This document shows positions 17,059 through 26,846 of a DNA stretch of 64,000 nt, piece after piece (positions within the stretch are counted from its first letter, which is position 1; each line of letters starts with the position of its first letter). The notes below the pieces were generated by a model that saw only the letters and a program-made list of their open reading frames with translations, did no database searches and was not told the origin of the DNA. This DNA comes from Lachnospiraceae bacterium (lineage in GTDB: Bacteria; Bacillota; Clostridia; Lachnospirales; Lachnospiraceae), in NCBI GenBank assembly GCA_900771195.1, contig CAAGMZ010000018.1:11526-75525 (forward strand). Reading direction: 5' to 3'. Made by a program: the position numbers and the translations under genes.

Positions 17059-18216
17059 ATGACTAACAGCGAAAAAGCACTTAAATTACACGAAGAGTGG
17101 AACGGCAAGCTTGAGACCGCTTCCAAATGCGCCATAAAGACAAGGGAGGATCTTGCACTGGCATACACCCCCGGTGTTGCGGAGCCCTGCAAGCTTATAG
17201 CTGAAGATAAAGAGCTCGCTTACAAATACACGGTTAAATCCAATACCATTGCAGTCGTATCGGACGGCAGTGCGGTTCTCGGGCTCGGGAACATCGGACC
17301 ATATGCGGCAATGCCTGTAATGGAAGGAAAAGCGGTCCTTTTCAAGGAGTTCGGCAATGTCAATGCCGTGCCCATCTGCCTTGACACCCAGGACACCGAA
17401 GAAATAATCAAAACAGTAATCAATATAGCTCCTGCATTTGGCGGAATCAACCTTGAAGACATATCGGCTCCAAGATGTTTTGAAATAGAGGAAAGGCTTA
17501 AGGCTGCCCTTGACATACCGGTATTCCATGACGACCAGCACGGAACGGCAATCGTGGTTCTTGCCGGAATAATCAACGCCCTCAAGGTAACCGGCAGAAA
17601 AAAAGAAGACTGTAAAGTCGTAGTCAACGGTGCCGGTTCAGCGGGCGTCGCCATCACCAGACTTCTTTTAAGATATGGTTTTCCGGATATTATCATGTGC
17701 GATAAATCAGGTATTCTCTCATCTGATTCAGAGGGCCTCAACTGGATGCAGGCCAAAATGACCGAAGTGACCAATCTCAGTCACAGACACGGCTCTCTTG
17801 CAGATGCATTAAAGGGTGCCGATATATTCGTGGGCGTATCCGCCCCGGGAATCGTTACCGCTGACATGGTTGCATCAATGAATAAGGACGCCATTCTTTT
17901 TGCAATGGCTAATCCCGTTCCCGAAATCATGCCCGATATTGCCAAGGCCGCAGGCGCCAGGGTTGTAGGCACAGGAAGAAGCGATTTTCCCAATCAGGTC
18001 AACAATGTTGTTGCATTCCCCGGTATTTTCAAGGGTGCCCTTGAGGGACGCGCCAAAAACATAACTGAAGAGATGAAGCTTGCTGCCGCTTTTGCAATTG
18101 CAGGACTCGTATCCGATGATGAACTCAATGAGAATAACATCCTGCCGGAGGCTTTTGACCCAAGAGTTGCAGACGTGGTGAGCCGTGCAGTTAAGGATCA
18201 TATTGTTAACGATTGA
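17059..18216 (+). CDS. Malic enzyme (oxaloacetate-decarboxylating malate dehydrogenase)
   Basis: The 385-residue protein is the short bacterial type that converts malate to pyruvate, CO2 and NAD(P)H. It has the conserved LAYTPGVAEPC region, SDGSAVLGLGNIGP, the metal-binding FHDDQHGTAIV, the nucleotide-binding VVNGAGSAGVAITRLL and a C-terminal ANPVPEIMP. The cofactor (NAD or NADP) cannot be told safely from these motifs. It has a strong own promoter and overlaps the next gene through TGATG (1 base), so expression is coupled to the radical SAM protein. Confidence 0.95.
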   Translation: MTNSEKALKLHEEWNGKLETASKCAIKTREDLALAYTPGVAEPCKLIAEDKELAYKYTVKSNTIAVVSDGSAVLGLGNIGPYAAMPVMEGKAVLFKEFGNVNAVPICLDTQDTEEIIKTVINIAPAFGGINLEDISAPRCFEIEERLKAALDIPVFHDDQHGTAIVVLAGIINALKVTGRKKEDCKVVVNGAGSAGVAITRLLLRYGFPDIIMCDKSGILSSDSEGLNWMQAKMTEVTNLSHRHGSLADALKGADIFVGVSAPGIVTADMVASMNKDAILFAMANPVPEIMPDIAKAAGARVVGTGRSDFPNQVNNVVAFPGIFKGALEGRAKNITEEMKLAAAFAIAGLVSDDELNENNILPEAFDPRVADVVSRAVKDHIVND

Positions 18217-19157
18217 TGGAATATCCGTATTATTACTCAGCAAATCAATATTACAGAAAGCTTTTCGGTAAAAAAACATACCGCCTTTCGCTTAACGGCG
18301 GAATGACATGTCCTAACAGAGACGGGACGGCAGGCTACGGCGGATGTATATTCTGCAGTGAGGGCGGCTCCGGTGATTTTGCCCAGTCCTCTCTTCTTTC
18401 AGTGCAGAGCCAGATTGATAATGCAATATCGAATGTGCCCGAAAGATATGCAGACAGCTCATTTATAGCTTATTTTCAGGCATTCACCAACACCTACGCT
18501 CCCACCCCGTACCTTGAATCCGTATTTGGACAGGCTGTGTCGGATCAGCGTATTTCGGGTCTTGCCATAGCAACACGACCCGACTGCCTTCCGGATGATG
18601 TCATTGCCCTTCTCGTAAGGCTTTCCCAAATCAAGCCTCTCTGGATAGAGCTTGGACTTCAGACCATAAATGACACCACTGCAGAGCTCATAAACCGCGG
18701 ATATAAGCTCAGCGTTTTTGAAGATACGTTTAAAAAGCTTAAAACAGCCGGTATACCGGTGACAGTACATGTAATAGTCGGTCTTCCCGGTGAAACTCCG
18801 GATGATTACAGGCATTGTGCCGCATATCTTGCCCAAAAACATGTTCACGGCATAAAAATCCAGCTTCTACATGTGCTCAAGGGTACAAAGCTTGCAGAAT
18901 TGTATCGTAACGGCGGCTTAAATGTTCTCACACTCAGACAGTACGTAAGTGCCGTTGCAGATATGCTTGAGCTTCTGCCTGACGATACCGTAATATACAG
19001 GCTTACCGGTGACGGGCCCAGAGACATCCTGCTGGCTCCCATGTGGAGCACCGACAAAAAAAATGTGCTCAACTCAATTGTCGGAGAACTCCGTCGCAGA
19101 GGCACATATCAGGGAAAGGAATACGAAAATGGCATTAGAATCCATTACACTATATAA
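18216..19157 (+). CDS. TIGR01212 family radical SAM protein (YhcC/YtqA-like)
   Basis: The 313-residue radical SAM protein has the unusual cluster spacing of this family: Cys32, then Cys44 and Cys47 (CPNRDGTAGYGGCIFC), where eleven residues replace the usual CxxxC. The LNGGMTCPNRDG opening, ELGLQT and HVIVGLPGETPDD segments match YhcC-like proteins. The exact reaction is not established for most members. The start ATG overlaps the malic enzyme stop; the 3' end overlaps the DUF4364 gene by 29 bp. Confidence 0.9.
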   Translation: MEYPYYYSANQYYRKLFGKKTYRLSLNGGMTCPNRDGTAGYGGCIFCSEGGSGDFAQSSLLSVQSQIDNAISNVPERYADSSFIAYFQAFTNTYAPTPYLESVFGQAVSDQRISGLAIATRPDCLPDDVIALLVRLSQIKPLWIELGLQTINDTTAELINRGYKLSVFEDTFKKLKTAGIPVTVHVIVGLPGETPDDYRHCAAYLAQKHVHGIKIQLLHVLKGTKLAELYRNGGLNVLTLRQYVSAVADMLELLPDDTVIYRLTGDGPRDILLAPMWSTDKKNVLNSIVGELRRRGTYQGKEYENGIRIHYTI

Positions 19158-19644
19158 GCTCATAGTATTGTATATGCTTGACAGAGTGGATTTTCCCCTG
19201 TCAAATGCAACTATTTCCGAGTTCATTCTTGAAACCGGATATACCGATTATGCCAATATACAGCAGGTCATAGGCATACTTCAGGATGATGACCTTATCA
19301 ATGTCGAAAGCAGCCGCAGCAACACAAGCTACACCCTCACCGCACAGGGAAAAGAAATGCTTGATTATTTTGGCAATAAAATTTCCGAAGAGATTAAAAA
19401 AGAAATAAATGATTATCTTAAAAGAAATAAATATGAATTAAAGCAGACAGCCAACATTGCCTCCGAATTCTACAGAAACACCTCAGGCGAGTATTCTGTT
19501 CACTGCTGCATAAAAGAAAACAATACCAATCTGATTGATCTTACCCTGTCCGTTCCCGATGAGGATGTTGCGGGCATTATGTGTGACAACTGGAAAAAGA
19601 ACAGTCAGGACATATATGAATTTGTGATGAAGCATATGCTGTAA
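19129..19644 (+). CDS. DUF4364 protein (winged-helix-like)
   Basis: The 171-residue protein has an N-terminal region resembling a winged helix (LYKLIVLYMLDRVDFPLSN, then a recognition-helix-like YANIQQVIGILQDDDLI and a wing SSRSNTSYTLTAQGKEML). The C-terminal half has no recognised motif. DUF4364 members are common in Clostridia and are presumed transcriptional regulators. The ATG at 19129 lies inside the upstream gene after AAAGGA. Its stop is directly adjacent to the converging ysxC stop with no intergenic base. Confidence 0.85.
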   Translation: MALESITLYKLIVLYMLDRVDFPLSNATISEFILETGYTDYANIQQVIGILQDDDLINVESSRSNTSYTLTAQGKEMLDYFGNKISEEIKKEINDYLKRNKYELKQTANIASEFYRNTSGEYSVHCCIKENNTNLIDLTLSVPDEDVAGIMCDNWKKNSQDIYEFVMKHML

Positions 19645-20244
19645 TTATGCTTCAGCTTCCTCAAGCACAAGTCCGTCTATGACATTCCATATATCTTCCA
19701 GTCCCTGCCTGGTCTCTGCCGAAAAAGGTATCACCCTGATTTCGGTTCCTACACCCAGCCCCTCACGGACAAGCTTTACCTGTTTGTCTTTCTGGCTTCT
19801 GTTGATTTTATCAAGCTTTGTCGCTATTATGACAGGCGTATATCCCTGCCGGACTATCCACTGATACATGAGCCTGTCATTATCAGACGGCTTATGTCTT
19901 ATATCCACCAGAAGAAAAACCTGACGAAGCTGCTTGGAAGTATGAAGATATCTCTCAATCATCTTCCCCCATTTTTCCCTTGTCTCGGCAGAAGTTCTGG
20001 CATAACCGTATCCCGGCAGGTCAACGCAGTAAAAAGCATCGTTTATATTGTAAAAATTGATTGTCTGCGTTTTGCCGGGTTCCGATGATGTCCTGGCATA
20101 TGATTTTCTGTTCATAAGTGAATTTATCATGGATGACTTGCCAACGTTGGATTTGCCGGCAAAAGCCACCTCGGGAAGTACATTTTCCGGCAGCTTGCTT
20201 GTGATGCCGCATACCGTCTCAAGACTTACTTTTTTGATTACCAT
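19645..20244 (-). CDS. ysxC: Ribosome biogenesis GTPase YsxC/EngB
   Basis: The 199-residue TRAFAC GTPase is required for late 50S assembly. G1 is GKSNVGKS (residues 30-37), G3 DLPGYGYA, G4 TKLDK and G5-like FSAET. The start after GGAGAGGGCAT gives the normal family length. It is the last gene of the tig-clpP-clpX-lon-ysxC run, as in many Firmicutes, 18 bp after lon. Confidence 0.97.
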   Translation of the reverse strand: MVIKKVSLETVCGITSKLPENVLPEVAFAGKSNVGKSSMINSLMNRKSYARTSSEPGKTQTINFYNINDAFYCVDLPGYGYARTSAETREKWGKMIERYLHTSKQLRQVFLLVDIRHKPSDNDRLMYQWIVRQGYTPVIIATKLDKINRSQKDKQVKLVREGLGVGTEIRVIPFSAETRQGLEDIWNVIDGLVLEEAEA

Positions 20245-20262
20245 ATGCCCTCTCCTTTCTTC

Positions 20263-22578
20263 CTATTCACAAAGTGCGTGACAGGCCACATCATCGAATT
20301 TATTTGCATACACTATAATGAGCTTATCCGTTATCTCCTTATCTATTTCAGAGACGTCCTTACGGTTTTTCTCCGGCACTATTGCCGTCTTCATTCCGGC
20401 CTTTACGGCTGCAAGAAGCTTTTCCTTAAGTCCGCCTATGGGAAGCACGTCTCCATGGAGTGTCATCTCTCCCGTCATTGCCACATCAGCCTTCACTTTA
20501 CGGCCGCTCAGGGCTGAGATTAAGGCAAGGGTCATTGTGACTCCCGCTGACGGACCATCCTTGGGAACGGCGCCTTCCGGTGCATGCACATGAATATCCT
20601 TCTTTTCAAAAACACTGCTGTCTATTTTATATTTTTTTGCGTTGGCCTTCACATATCCCAAAGCCACCTGCGCCGACTCCTTCATCACATCGCCGAGAGA
20701 GCCGGTAAGGTTGAGATTACCCTTCCCATTCATCGTCACAGCTTCGATGTCAAGAAGCGTTCCACCGACACTTGTCCATGCAAGTCCGTGAACCACACCG
20801 ATACGGTCTTTTTTACCGGCTGTTTCGTCCTCATATTTGCGTATTCCAAGGTAGTCGGAAAGATTTTTCGCTGAAATTCTGTGAATTTTTTTCTTGCCGC
20901 TTACAATCTGTACCGCTGCCTTTCGGCATACCGCACCTATTTTTCTCTCAAGCTCTCTGACGCCTGCTTCTTTAGTATACCCTTCTATTATGGCATTTAT
21001 GGCACTGTCATTGAAGCTTACCTGCGATTTCTTAAGCCCGTTCGCATCAAGCTGTTTTGACACAAGATGCTCTTTGGCTATGTGGAATTTTTCTATAGCA
21101 GTATAGCTGTTAAGCTCAATGACTTCCATTCTGTCCAGAAGAGGCTTGGGAATGGTGCCTGTGTCATTGGCTGTCGCAATGAAAAGCACCTGCGACAGGT
21201 CCACGGGAACTTCTATGTAATGGTCTCTGAATGCCGAATTCTGCGCACTGTCAAGTACTTCAAGAAGCGCCGATGCGGTGTCGCCTCTGGCATCATTTCC
21301 GACTTTGTCTATCTCATCAAGCAGCATAAGCGGATTGCCGCTTTCTGCATGTATGAGACCTGTAATGATGCGTCCCGGCATTGCGCCCACATAGGTTTTC
21401 CGATGACCGCGTATCTCTGCCTCGTCGCGCACTCCACCAAGGCATACACGCACATACTTCCTTCCTACTGCCTCTGCAACCGATTTGGCTATTGATGTCT
21501 TTCCGGTTCCGGGAGGTCCCACAAGACAGATAACAGGGCTTTCTCCTTTTCCGGTAAGAGAACGGACAGCAATAAATTCAAGAATTCTTTCCTTTACATC
21601 CTTAAGTCCGTAATGATCCCTGTCGAGGATTTTTGCAGCATTCTCCACATCATAGTTATCATCGGTCATATTGTTCCATGGAAGCTCCAGCATAGTGTCA
21701 ATGTATGTTCTGATAACTGCGGCTTCGGTAGAACCTCCCGAAGATGACTCATATCTCGAGATTTCCTTGTACAGCTTATTTTTAACTTCAGCGGAAGCAT
21801 TAAGTTCTTTAACCTGCTGCCTGTACTCATCAGCTTCCTGTTCAACATTTTCCTCGCCAAGCTCCTCGCGTATTACATGTATCTGTTCTCTCAGAATATA
21901 ATCCTTCTGATTCTTATCAACACGCCGCCTCATCTTCTCTGTAAGCTTTTCTTTAAGCTTGGCAATATTTATCTCACTGAAGGCCATATCACAGACAGCA
22001 TTATATCTCTCTTCCATACTGTTCATATTAAGAATGGGCTGTCTTTCATCACATTCGGTAGTCATGTCGGCCAATGCCGTATATACCAGCTCGTCCAGAT
22101 CAACTATTGCTTTAAGCCTTGCAACATTGTCTCCCTGATTGCGCCCGGTCTCCTCATAATACTGCCCCATCAAAGCCTTAAGCATACCAAGTGACGCAGC
22201 CTTTTCTATCGCAGACAGGCTGCTCTCATCCTCAGCACATTCACTGATATTTCCTGCAAGCATATCGTCATCTGCGGTAAAATCATAAAGCCTTGCACGG
22301 GTAAGTCCCGCAACCATAACACGTATAAGACCGCCCGGCATTTTTACTATCTGCTTTACCTGACAGATTGTTCCGTAATCATATACATCACTTCTCGTCG
22401 GCTCTGCAACATCTGCTGATTTCTGGGACACAAGAAATATCTTCTGCCCGTTTTTCATGGCATATTCAATACTCTTTATTGACTTCTTCCTGCTGACATC
22501 AAAATGAATGACCATATATGGCAGTATGGTCATTCCTCTCAACGCTATAACAGGTAAATTAATCTTTACGCTTTTCAT
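20263..22578 (-). CDS. lon: ATP-dependent protease Lon (LonA)
   Basis: The 771-residue protein contains all LonA parts: N-terminal substrate-binding domain beginning LPVIALRGMTILPYMV, AAA+ module with Walker A GPPGTGKTSIAKS and Walker B LMLLDEIDK, and the protease domain with catalytic Ser677 (KDGPSAG) and Lys718 (GGLKEK). It degrades misfolded and regulatory proteins. The ATG overlaps the clpX stop by 4 bp (ATGA). Length is normal. Confidence 0.98.
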   Translation of the reverse strand: MKSVKINLPVIALRGMTILPYMVIHFDVSRKKSIKSIEYAMKNGQKIFLVSQKSADVAEPTRSDVYDYGTICQVKQIVKMPGGLIRVMVAGLTRARLYDFTADDDMLAGNISECAEDESSLSAIEKAASLGMLKALMGQYYEETGRNQGDNVARLKAIVDLDELVYTALADMTTECDERQPILNMNSMEERYNAVCDMAFSEINIAKLKEKLTEKMRRRVDKNQKDYILREQIHVIREELGEENVEQEADEYRQQVKELNASAEVKNKLYKEISRYESSSGGSTEAAVIRTYIDTMLELPWNNMTDDNYDVENAAKILDRDHYGLKDVKERILEFIAVRSLTGKGESPVICLVGPPGTGKTSIAKSVAEAVGRKYVRVCLGGVRDEAEIRGHRKTYVGAMPGRIITGLIHAESGNPLMLLDEIDKVGNDARGDTASALLEVLDSAQNSAFRDHYIEVPVDLSQVLFIATANDTGTIPKPLLDRMEVIELNSYTAIEKFHIAKEHLVSKQLDANGLKKSQVSFNDSAINAIIEGYTKEAGVRELERKIGAVCRKAAVQIVSGKKKIHRISAKNLSDYLGIRKYEDETAGKKDRIGVVHGLAWTSVGGTLLDIEAVTMNGKGNLNLTGSLGDVMKESAQVALGYVKANAKKYKIDSSVFEKKDIHVHAPEGAVPKDGPSAGVTMTLALISALSGRKVKADVAMTGEMTLHGDVLPIGGLKEKLLAAVKAGMKTAIVPEKNRKDVSEIDKEITDKLIIVYANKFDDVACHALCE

Positions 22579-23903
22579 GCGCTTTCTCCACTTTGGACAG
22601 CTTTGTGCCCGGATTTCTTCTGGTCCGTAATCTGTTCTGTCCTATACTCAATCAAAGGCTCGGCACCTTCTTCAATGGTTTCCCTGGTAACCGTGCACTT
22701 AGCCACATTGTCATCTGACGGCACGCGATACATCACGTCCATCATAGCTTTCTCCATTATCGAACGAAGTCCGCGTGCTCCTGTCTTTCTCTCAAAGCTC
22801 TTGTGGGCTATTGCCTTAACAGCTTCAGGAGTTATCTCAAGTTCAACCTCATCATAGTCAAACAGCTTTCTGTACTGCTTTATCAACGCATTCTTTGGCT
22901 TTGTGAGTATGTTGACTAATGCATCTTCATCAAGCATATCAAGAGCGACCACAACGGGTACACGTCCGATAAATTCAGGAATAAGCCCAAACTTGACGAA
23001 ATCCTGAGGAAGTGCCTTTGCAAATGCCTCACCCACATTCATTTCCTGATGGTCCTTAACCTCTGCATTAAAGCCTATTGCCCTCTGGTCAAGTCTTGCA
23101 TCTATTATCTTTTCAAGGCCGTCGAATGCTCCACCGCATATAAATAATATGTTGGTGGTATTGATGTGAATGAGCTCCTGCTGAGGATGCTTTCTTCCTC
23201 CCTGAGGCGGAACCGATGCATCTGTTCCCTCAAGAATTTTGAGCAGAGCCTGCTGTACGCCTTCACCCGACACATCTCTTGTAATTGAAACATTCTCTGA
23301 TTTCTTGGTTATCTTGTCTATCTCGTCAATATAAACTATGCCCTTTTCGGCTTTGTCTATATCATAGTCAGCTGCCTGTATAAGCTTTAAAAGGATATTC
23401 TCTACATCCTCCCCGACATATCCTGCCTCAGTCAGTGTCGTAGCATCTGCTATGCAAAAAGGAACATTGAGAATCTTCGCAAGTGTCTGTGCAAGATAAG
23501 TCTTACCGGAGCCGGTAGGTCCGAGCATAAGAATATTACTCTTCTGGAGCTCTACTCCATCGTCCTCCACATTTGCAGTTGAAAGTATCCTCTTATAGTG
23601 ATTGTATACTGAAACAGCAAGAACCTTCTTGGCCTCATCCTGACCGACCACGTACTCATCAAGCTTTTCCTTGATTTCCATCGGTTTCATAAGGTTAATG
23701 CCGAAATTTTCATCTGTATATTCTGCATCCACTGCAGCATCTGAATCGTCAAATTCATTATCAAGAATCTCATTGCAGATGTCTATGCATTCATCACAGA
23801 TAAAAACTCCATTGCCGGGTCCGGCAATAAGCTTTTTCACCTGCTGCTGACTCTTTCCGCAAAAAGAACATCTGCAAACACCGTCTTCTCTTTTACCTGC
23901 CAC
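22575..23903 (-). CDS. clpX: ATP-dependent Clp protease ATP-binding subunit ClpX
   Basis: The 442-residue unfoldase has an N-terminal zinc-binding domain with Cys12, Cys15, Cys36 and Cys39, Walker A GPTGSGKTYLAQ, Walker B VYIDEIDK and the sensor region NILFICGGAFDGLEKII. It feeds substrates to ClpP. The start is GTG at 23903, well supported by AGGAGG six bases upstream. A hairpin separates it from clpP, so clpX-lon may be expressed partly independently. Confidence 0.97.
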   Translation of the reverse strand: MAGKREDGVCRCSFCGKSQQQVKKLIAGPGNGVFICDECIDICNEILDNEFDDSDAAVDAEYTDENFGINLMKPMEIKEKLDEYVVGQDEAKKVLAVSVYNHYKRILSTANVEDDGVELQKSNILMLGPTGSGKTYLAQTLAKILNVPFCIADATTLTEAGYVGEDVENILLKLIQAADYDIDKAEKGIVYIDEIDKITKKSENVSITRDVSGEGVQQALLKILEGTDASVPPQGGRKHPQQELIHINTTNILFICGGAFDGLEKIIDARLDQRAIGFNAEVKDHQEMNVGEAFAKALPQDFVKFGLIPEFIGRVPVVVALDMLDEDALVNILTKPKNALIKQYRKLFDYDEVELEITPEAVKAIAHKSFERKTGARGLRSIMEKAMMDVMYRVPSDDNVAKCTVTRETIEEGAEPLIEYRTEQITDQKKSGHKAVQSGESA

Positions 23904-23961
23904 TTTATACCTCCTGATGGTGCATCTGCACCTGACCGCAACATATGCGGTACACTTTAAA

Positions 23962-23987
23962 CAGCCTCCGACTGATATCGGAGGCTG
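23962..23987 (-). terminator. Hairpin between clpP and clpX (partial terminator)
   Basis: CAGCCTCCGA and TCGGAGGCTG form a perfect 10-bp stem with a 6-nt loop, followed on the minus strand by TTTAAA. The weak U-run suggests attenuation or mRNA-end stabilisation rather than full termination. Confidence 0.6.
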
Positions 23988-23993
23988 CAGATA

Positions 23994-24578
23994 TTACGCT
24001 CTCTTTTCAACCACGCTGTCAATCAGTCCATACTCAACAGCTTCCTGTGCTGACATGTAATTATCTCTGTCAGTATCGCGTTCAATAACCTCGATAGGCT
24101 TTCCTGTATTCTGAGCAAGAATTGAATTGAGCTTTGCTTTGGTCTTGAGTATCTCATCGGCAACTATCTTAATGTCCGATGCCATACCCTTTGATTCTCC
24201 GCTGGGCTGATGAATCATTATTTCCGAATTAGGAAGTGCGTATCTCTTACCCTTTGCACCTCCCGCAAGAAGAAATGCACCCATGCTCGCTGCCATTCCG
24301 ATACAGATTGTGGAAACATCACACTTAATATACTGCATTGTATCATAAATAGCCATTCCTGCAGTAACAGAGCCACCGGGGCTGTTAATATAAAGATGAA
24401 TATCCTTGGACGGATCCTCCGATTCCAGGAAAAGAAGCTCAGCAACCACTATGCTTGCTGATGCATCATTTACCTCCTCGCCAAGAAATATGATTCTGTC
24501 TTTAAGAAGCCTTGAATAAATATCATATGAACGCTCACCGCGGCTTGTCTGTTCAAGGACGTAAGGTACTAAACTCAT
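23994..24578 (-). CDS. clpP: ATP-dependent Clp protease proteolytic subunit
   Basis: The 194-residue serine peptidase has an intact catalytic triad: Ser98 (GMAASMGAFLL), His123 (MIHQPSG) and Asp172. The N-terminal MSLVPYVLEQTSRGERSYDIYSRLL is standard. It forms the double heptameric chamber working with ClpX. The ATG follows ACAGGAGGCGTTATT. It lies 33 bp after tig and before clpX. Confidence 0.98.
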   Translation of the reverse strand: MSLVPYVLEQTSRGERSYDIYSRLLKDRIIFLGEEVNDASASIVVAELLFLESEDPSKDIHLYINSPGGSVTAGMAIYDTMQYIKCDVSTICIGMAASMGAFLLAGGAKGKRYALPNSEIMIHQPSGESKGMASDIKIVADEILKTKAKLNSILAQNTGKPIEVIERDTDRDNYMSAQEAVEYGLIDSVVEKRA

Positions 24579-24611
24579 AATAACGCCTCCTGTTTAATTA
24601 CACTGATACTC

Positions 24612-25922
24612 CTATTTTTCTTCATCCTTTGAAGCTTCAACCTCAACAGCCTTCTCTGCAATAAGCTTTGCTGCCTTCTCAATGGCAAGGTCTGCTCTGA
24701 TCTGCTTTTCCTCAGCTTCTCCGATTATATCCTTAAGCTTATCCTTCTCCATCTTGTACATCTCAGCCATCTTGTCAAGCTCTTCCTCATAATCGGCATC
24801 ACTGACTTCTATGTTCTCTGCTTTTACAACTGCGTCAAGAACAAGGCTGTTCTTAATTCTGGTAGTTGCCTCGGGTTTAAGGCTGTCCATGAACTGCTGG
24901 GGATTGGTTCCGACATACTCAATGTACTTCTGTATTGAAAGTCCCTGAGCCTGAAGTCTCTGTGCAAAATCATTTACCATGTTGTTAACCTGTGACTTAA
25001 TCATGGGCTCGGGAATGTCCATTTCAGCACCTTCAACTGCTTTGTTGACCGCTCTTCTCTGCTTTTCCTTTTTAGCCTCTTCAGTCTTTTTCTCTGCAAG
25101 GTTCTTCTTAACATCTTCCTTATAAGCATCGATGTTGTCAAACTCAGATACATCTTCGGCAAATTTATCATCAAGCTCAGGAAGCTCCTTTACCTTGATT
25201 CCTTTGATTGTAACCTTGAAGAGTGCAGGCTTTCCGGCAAGTTCCTTTGCCTGATAATCCTCGGGGAATGTTACATTGACATCCACTTCATCTCCGACAG
25301 ATGCTCCAATAAGCTGATCCTCAAAATTGTCAATGAATGTATGTGAACCGATTGTAAGAGGATAATCTGTTCCCTTTCCGCCTTCAAATGCCACTCCGTC
25401 AACAAATCCTTCAAAATCTATAACGGTCTGGTCCTTATCCTGTACCGGTCTGTCGGTAATCTCGACTATTCTTGCATTCTGTTCTCTTATCTTTTCAAGC
25501 TCTGCGTTGATATCATCATCCGTAACGTCTGCATCAACCTTTTCTATCTCGACGCCAAGATACTTGCCGAGTGTAACCTCGGGCTTCACTGCAACCTCTG
25601 CCGTGAAGATAAATGACTTGCCCTTCTCTACCTGTGTAACATCGATTTCGGGCTGTGATACGATATCAAGCCCGCTCTCCTCTGCCGCCTTGCTGTACTC
25701 ATCGGGGATAAGAATATTAGCTGCATCCTCATAAAATACACCGGGACCGTAAATCTTCTCTACTACCTGTCTTGGAGCTTTTCCCTTTCTGAATCCATTG
25801 ATGGCAATCTTTCCCTTATTCTTCTCGTAAGCCTTCTGAAGTGCCTTCTCAAATTCATCAGCAGAAACTTCTATTGTAAGCTTTGCCATATTCTTCTCTA
25901 AGTTTTCTACAGTACAACTCAT
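24612..25922 (-). CDS. tig: Trigger factor
   Basis: The 436-residue ribosome-associated chaperone and peptidyl-prolyl isomerase has the ribosome-binding signature GFRKGKAPRQVVEK in the N-terminal domain, an FKBP-like domain around VIDFEGFVDG and LIGASVGDEV, and a helical C-terminal domain ending in an acidic tail. The ATG follows AAGGAGGAAGTTTAAA. It is the first gene of the quality-control operon and has an approximately 110-nt leader with a GCTGTG/CACAGC hairpin. Confidence 0.97.
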   Translation of the reverse strand: MSCTVENLEKNMAKLTIEVSADEFEKALQKAYEKNKGKIAINGFRKGKAPRQVVEKIYGPGVFYEDAANILIPDEYSKAAEESGLDIVSQPEIDVTQVEKGKSFIFTAEVAVKPEVTLGKYLGVEIEKVDADVTDDDINAELEKIREQNARIVEITDRPVQDKDQTVIDFEGFVDGVAFEGGKGTDYPLTIGSHTFIDNFEDQLIGASVGDEVDVNVTFPEDYQAKELAGKPALFKVTIKGIKVKELPELDDKFAEDVSEFDNIDAYKEDVKKNLAEKKTEEAKKEKQRRAVNKAVEGAEMDIPEPMIKSQVNNMVNDFAQRLQAQGLSIQKYIEYVGTNPQQFMDSLKPEATTRIKNSLVLDAVVKAENIEVSDADYEEELDKMAEMYKMEKDKLKDIIGEAEEKQIRADLAIEKAAKLIAEKAVEVEASKDEEK

Positions 25923-26035
25923 TTTAAACTTCCTCCTTGCGATAAAAACCGTAATCCACCGAATATTCTGCTATTATCAGGCACGCTGTGCGCCCACAGC
26001 CGGTATTCGCATTCTCCTACGGTCACATAGTTGGA

Positions 26036-26065
26036 ATTATATCATATCATTTCCACATATGTCAA
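26036..26065 (-). promoter_or_regulatory. Promoter of the tig-clpP-clpX-lon-ysxC operon
   Basis: On the minus strand, TTGACA (26060-26065) and TATAAT (26036-26041), both consensus, are separated by 18 bp. It diverges from the ABC exporter promoter. Confidence 0.8.
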
Positions 26066-26087
26066 TACTGGCAGATTCAACGCCAAG

Positions 26088-26116
26088 TTGAATTTTTCAT
26101 CCTTTTATAGTACAAT
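26088..26116 (+). promoter_or_regulatory. Promoter of the ABC exporter operon
   Basis: TTGAAT (26088-26093) and TACAAT (26111-26116) are separated by 17 bp, 37 bp upstream of the ATPase gene. Confidence 0.7.
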
Positions 26117-26153
26117 GGTTGCTATCAATCGATTCAAAAAGGAATATACAATT

Positions 26154-26846
26154 ATGTCACTAATTGAAATCAATAATATTACGAAGAATTACGGACGAAA
26201 AAAAGTTCTCAGGAACATATCCTTTACCGCTGACTGTGGACAGTGCATAGGAATAGTCGGTGCCAACGGATGCGGCAAAAGCACGCTTCTCAAAGTACTT
26301 TCCGGTGCCCACAGTCCTGACAGCGGTTCGCTTTCTTACGGAGGTGAGAATCCCCTTGTTAAAAAATCCGTTTTTTCCAAATACATAGGTTATGTCCCGC
26401 AGGAAAACCCTCTTTTTGATAATCTGACAGTTCTCGATAATCTTAAACTGTGGTATTGTGACAGCACCCACAATCTCAGGGATGACATTGAAAGCGGAAT
26501 CCTTGCGGAGTTTGGTGTGAGCAGATACCTTAAATCGGTGGTAAAGAATCTTTCCGGAGGCATGAAAAAAAGGCTCAGCATTGCCTGCGCCATTTCAAAG
26601 GATCCAAAGGTCCTTATACTTGATGAGCCCGGAGCATCTCTTGACATCGTGTGCAAGGAAGACATCAAAAACTATATGGCCAGATTCATTGCCGCCGGCA
26701 ATACAATAATAATTGCCAGCCACGAAGAGGGTGAGCTTTCCGTATGCACCGACATGTACCTTATGAATGACGGAGTTCTTGAAAAGCTCCCTGAATGTAC
26801 TGTTTTGTCACAGCTCATGGAAAGGATGGCTGCTCACTATGCTTAA
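26154..26846 (+). CDS. ABC transporter ATP-binding protein
   Basis: The 230-residue ATPase has Walker A GANGCGKST (residues 37-45), Q-loop GYVPQENPLF, signature LSGGMKKRLSIA, Walker B VLILDEPGASLD and a switch His (ASHEEG). It energises the two permeases that follow, with which it forms a three-gene operon. The start at 26154 is supported by AAAGGA and by the normal LIEINNITKNYG opening. Substrate unknown; small ATPase plus two ABC-2 permeases suggests export of a lipid, drug or peptide. Confidence 0.92.
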   Translation: MSLIEINNITKNYGRKKVLRNISFTADCGQCIGIVGANGCGKSTLLKVLSGAHSPDSGSLSYGGENPLVKKSVFSKYIGYVPQENPLFDNLTVLDNLKLWYCDSTHNLRDDIESGILAEFGVSRYLKSVVKNLSGGMKKRLSIACAISKDPKVLILDEPGASLDIVCKEDIKNYMARFIAAGNTIIIASHEEGELSVCTDMYLMNDGVLEKLPECTVLSQLMERMAAHYA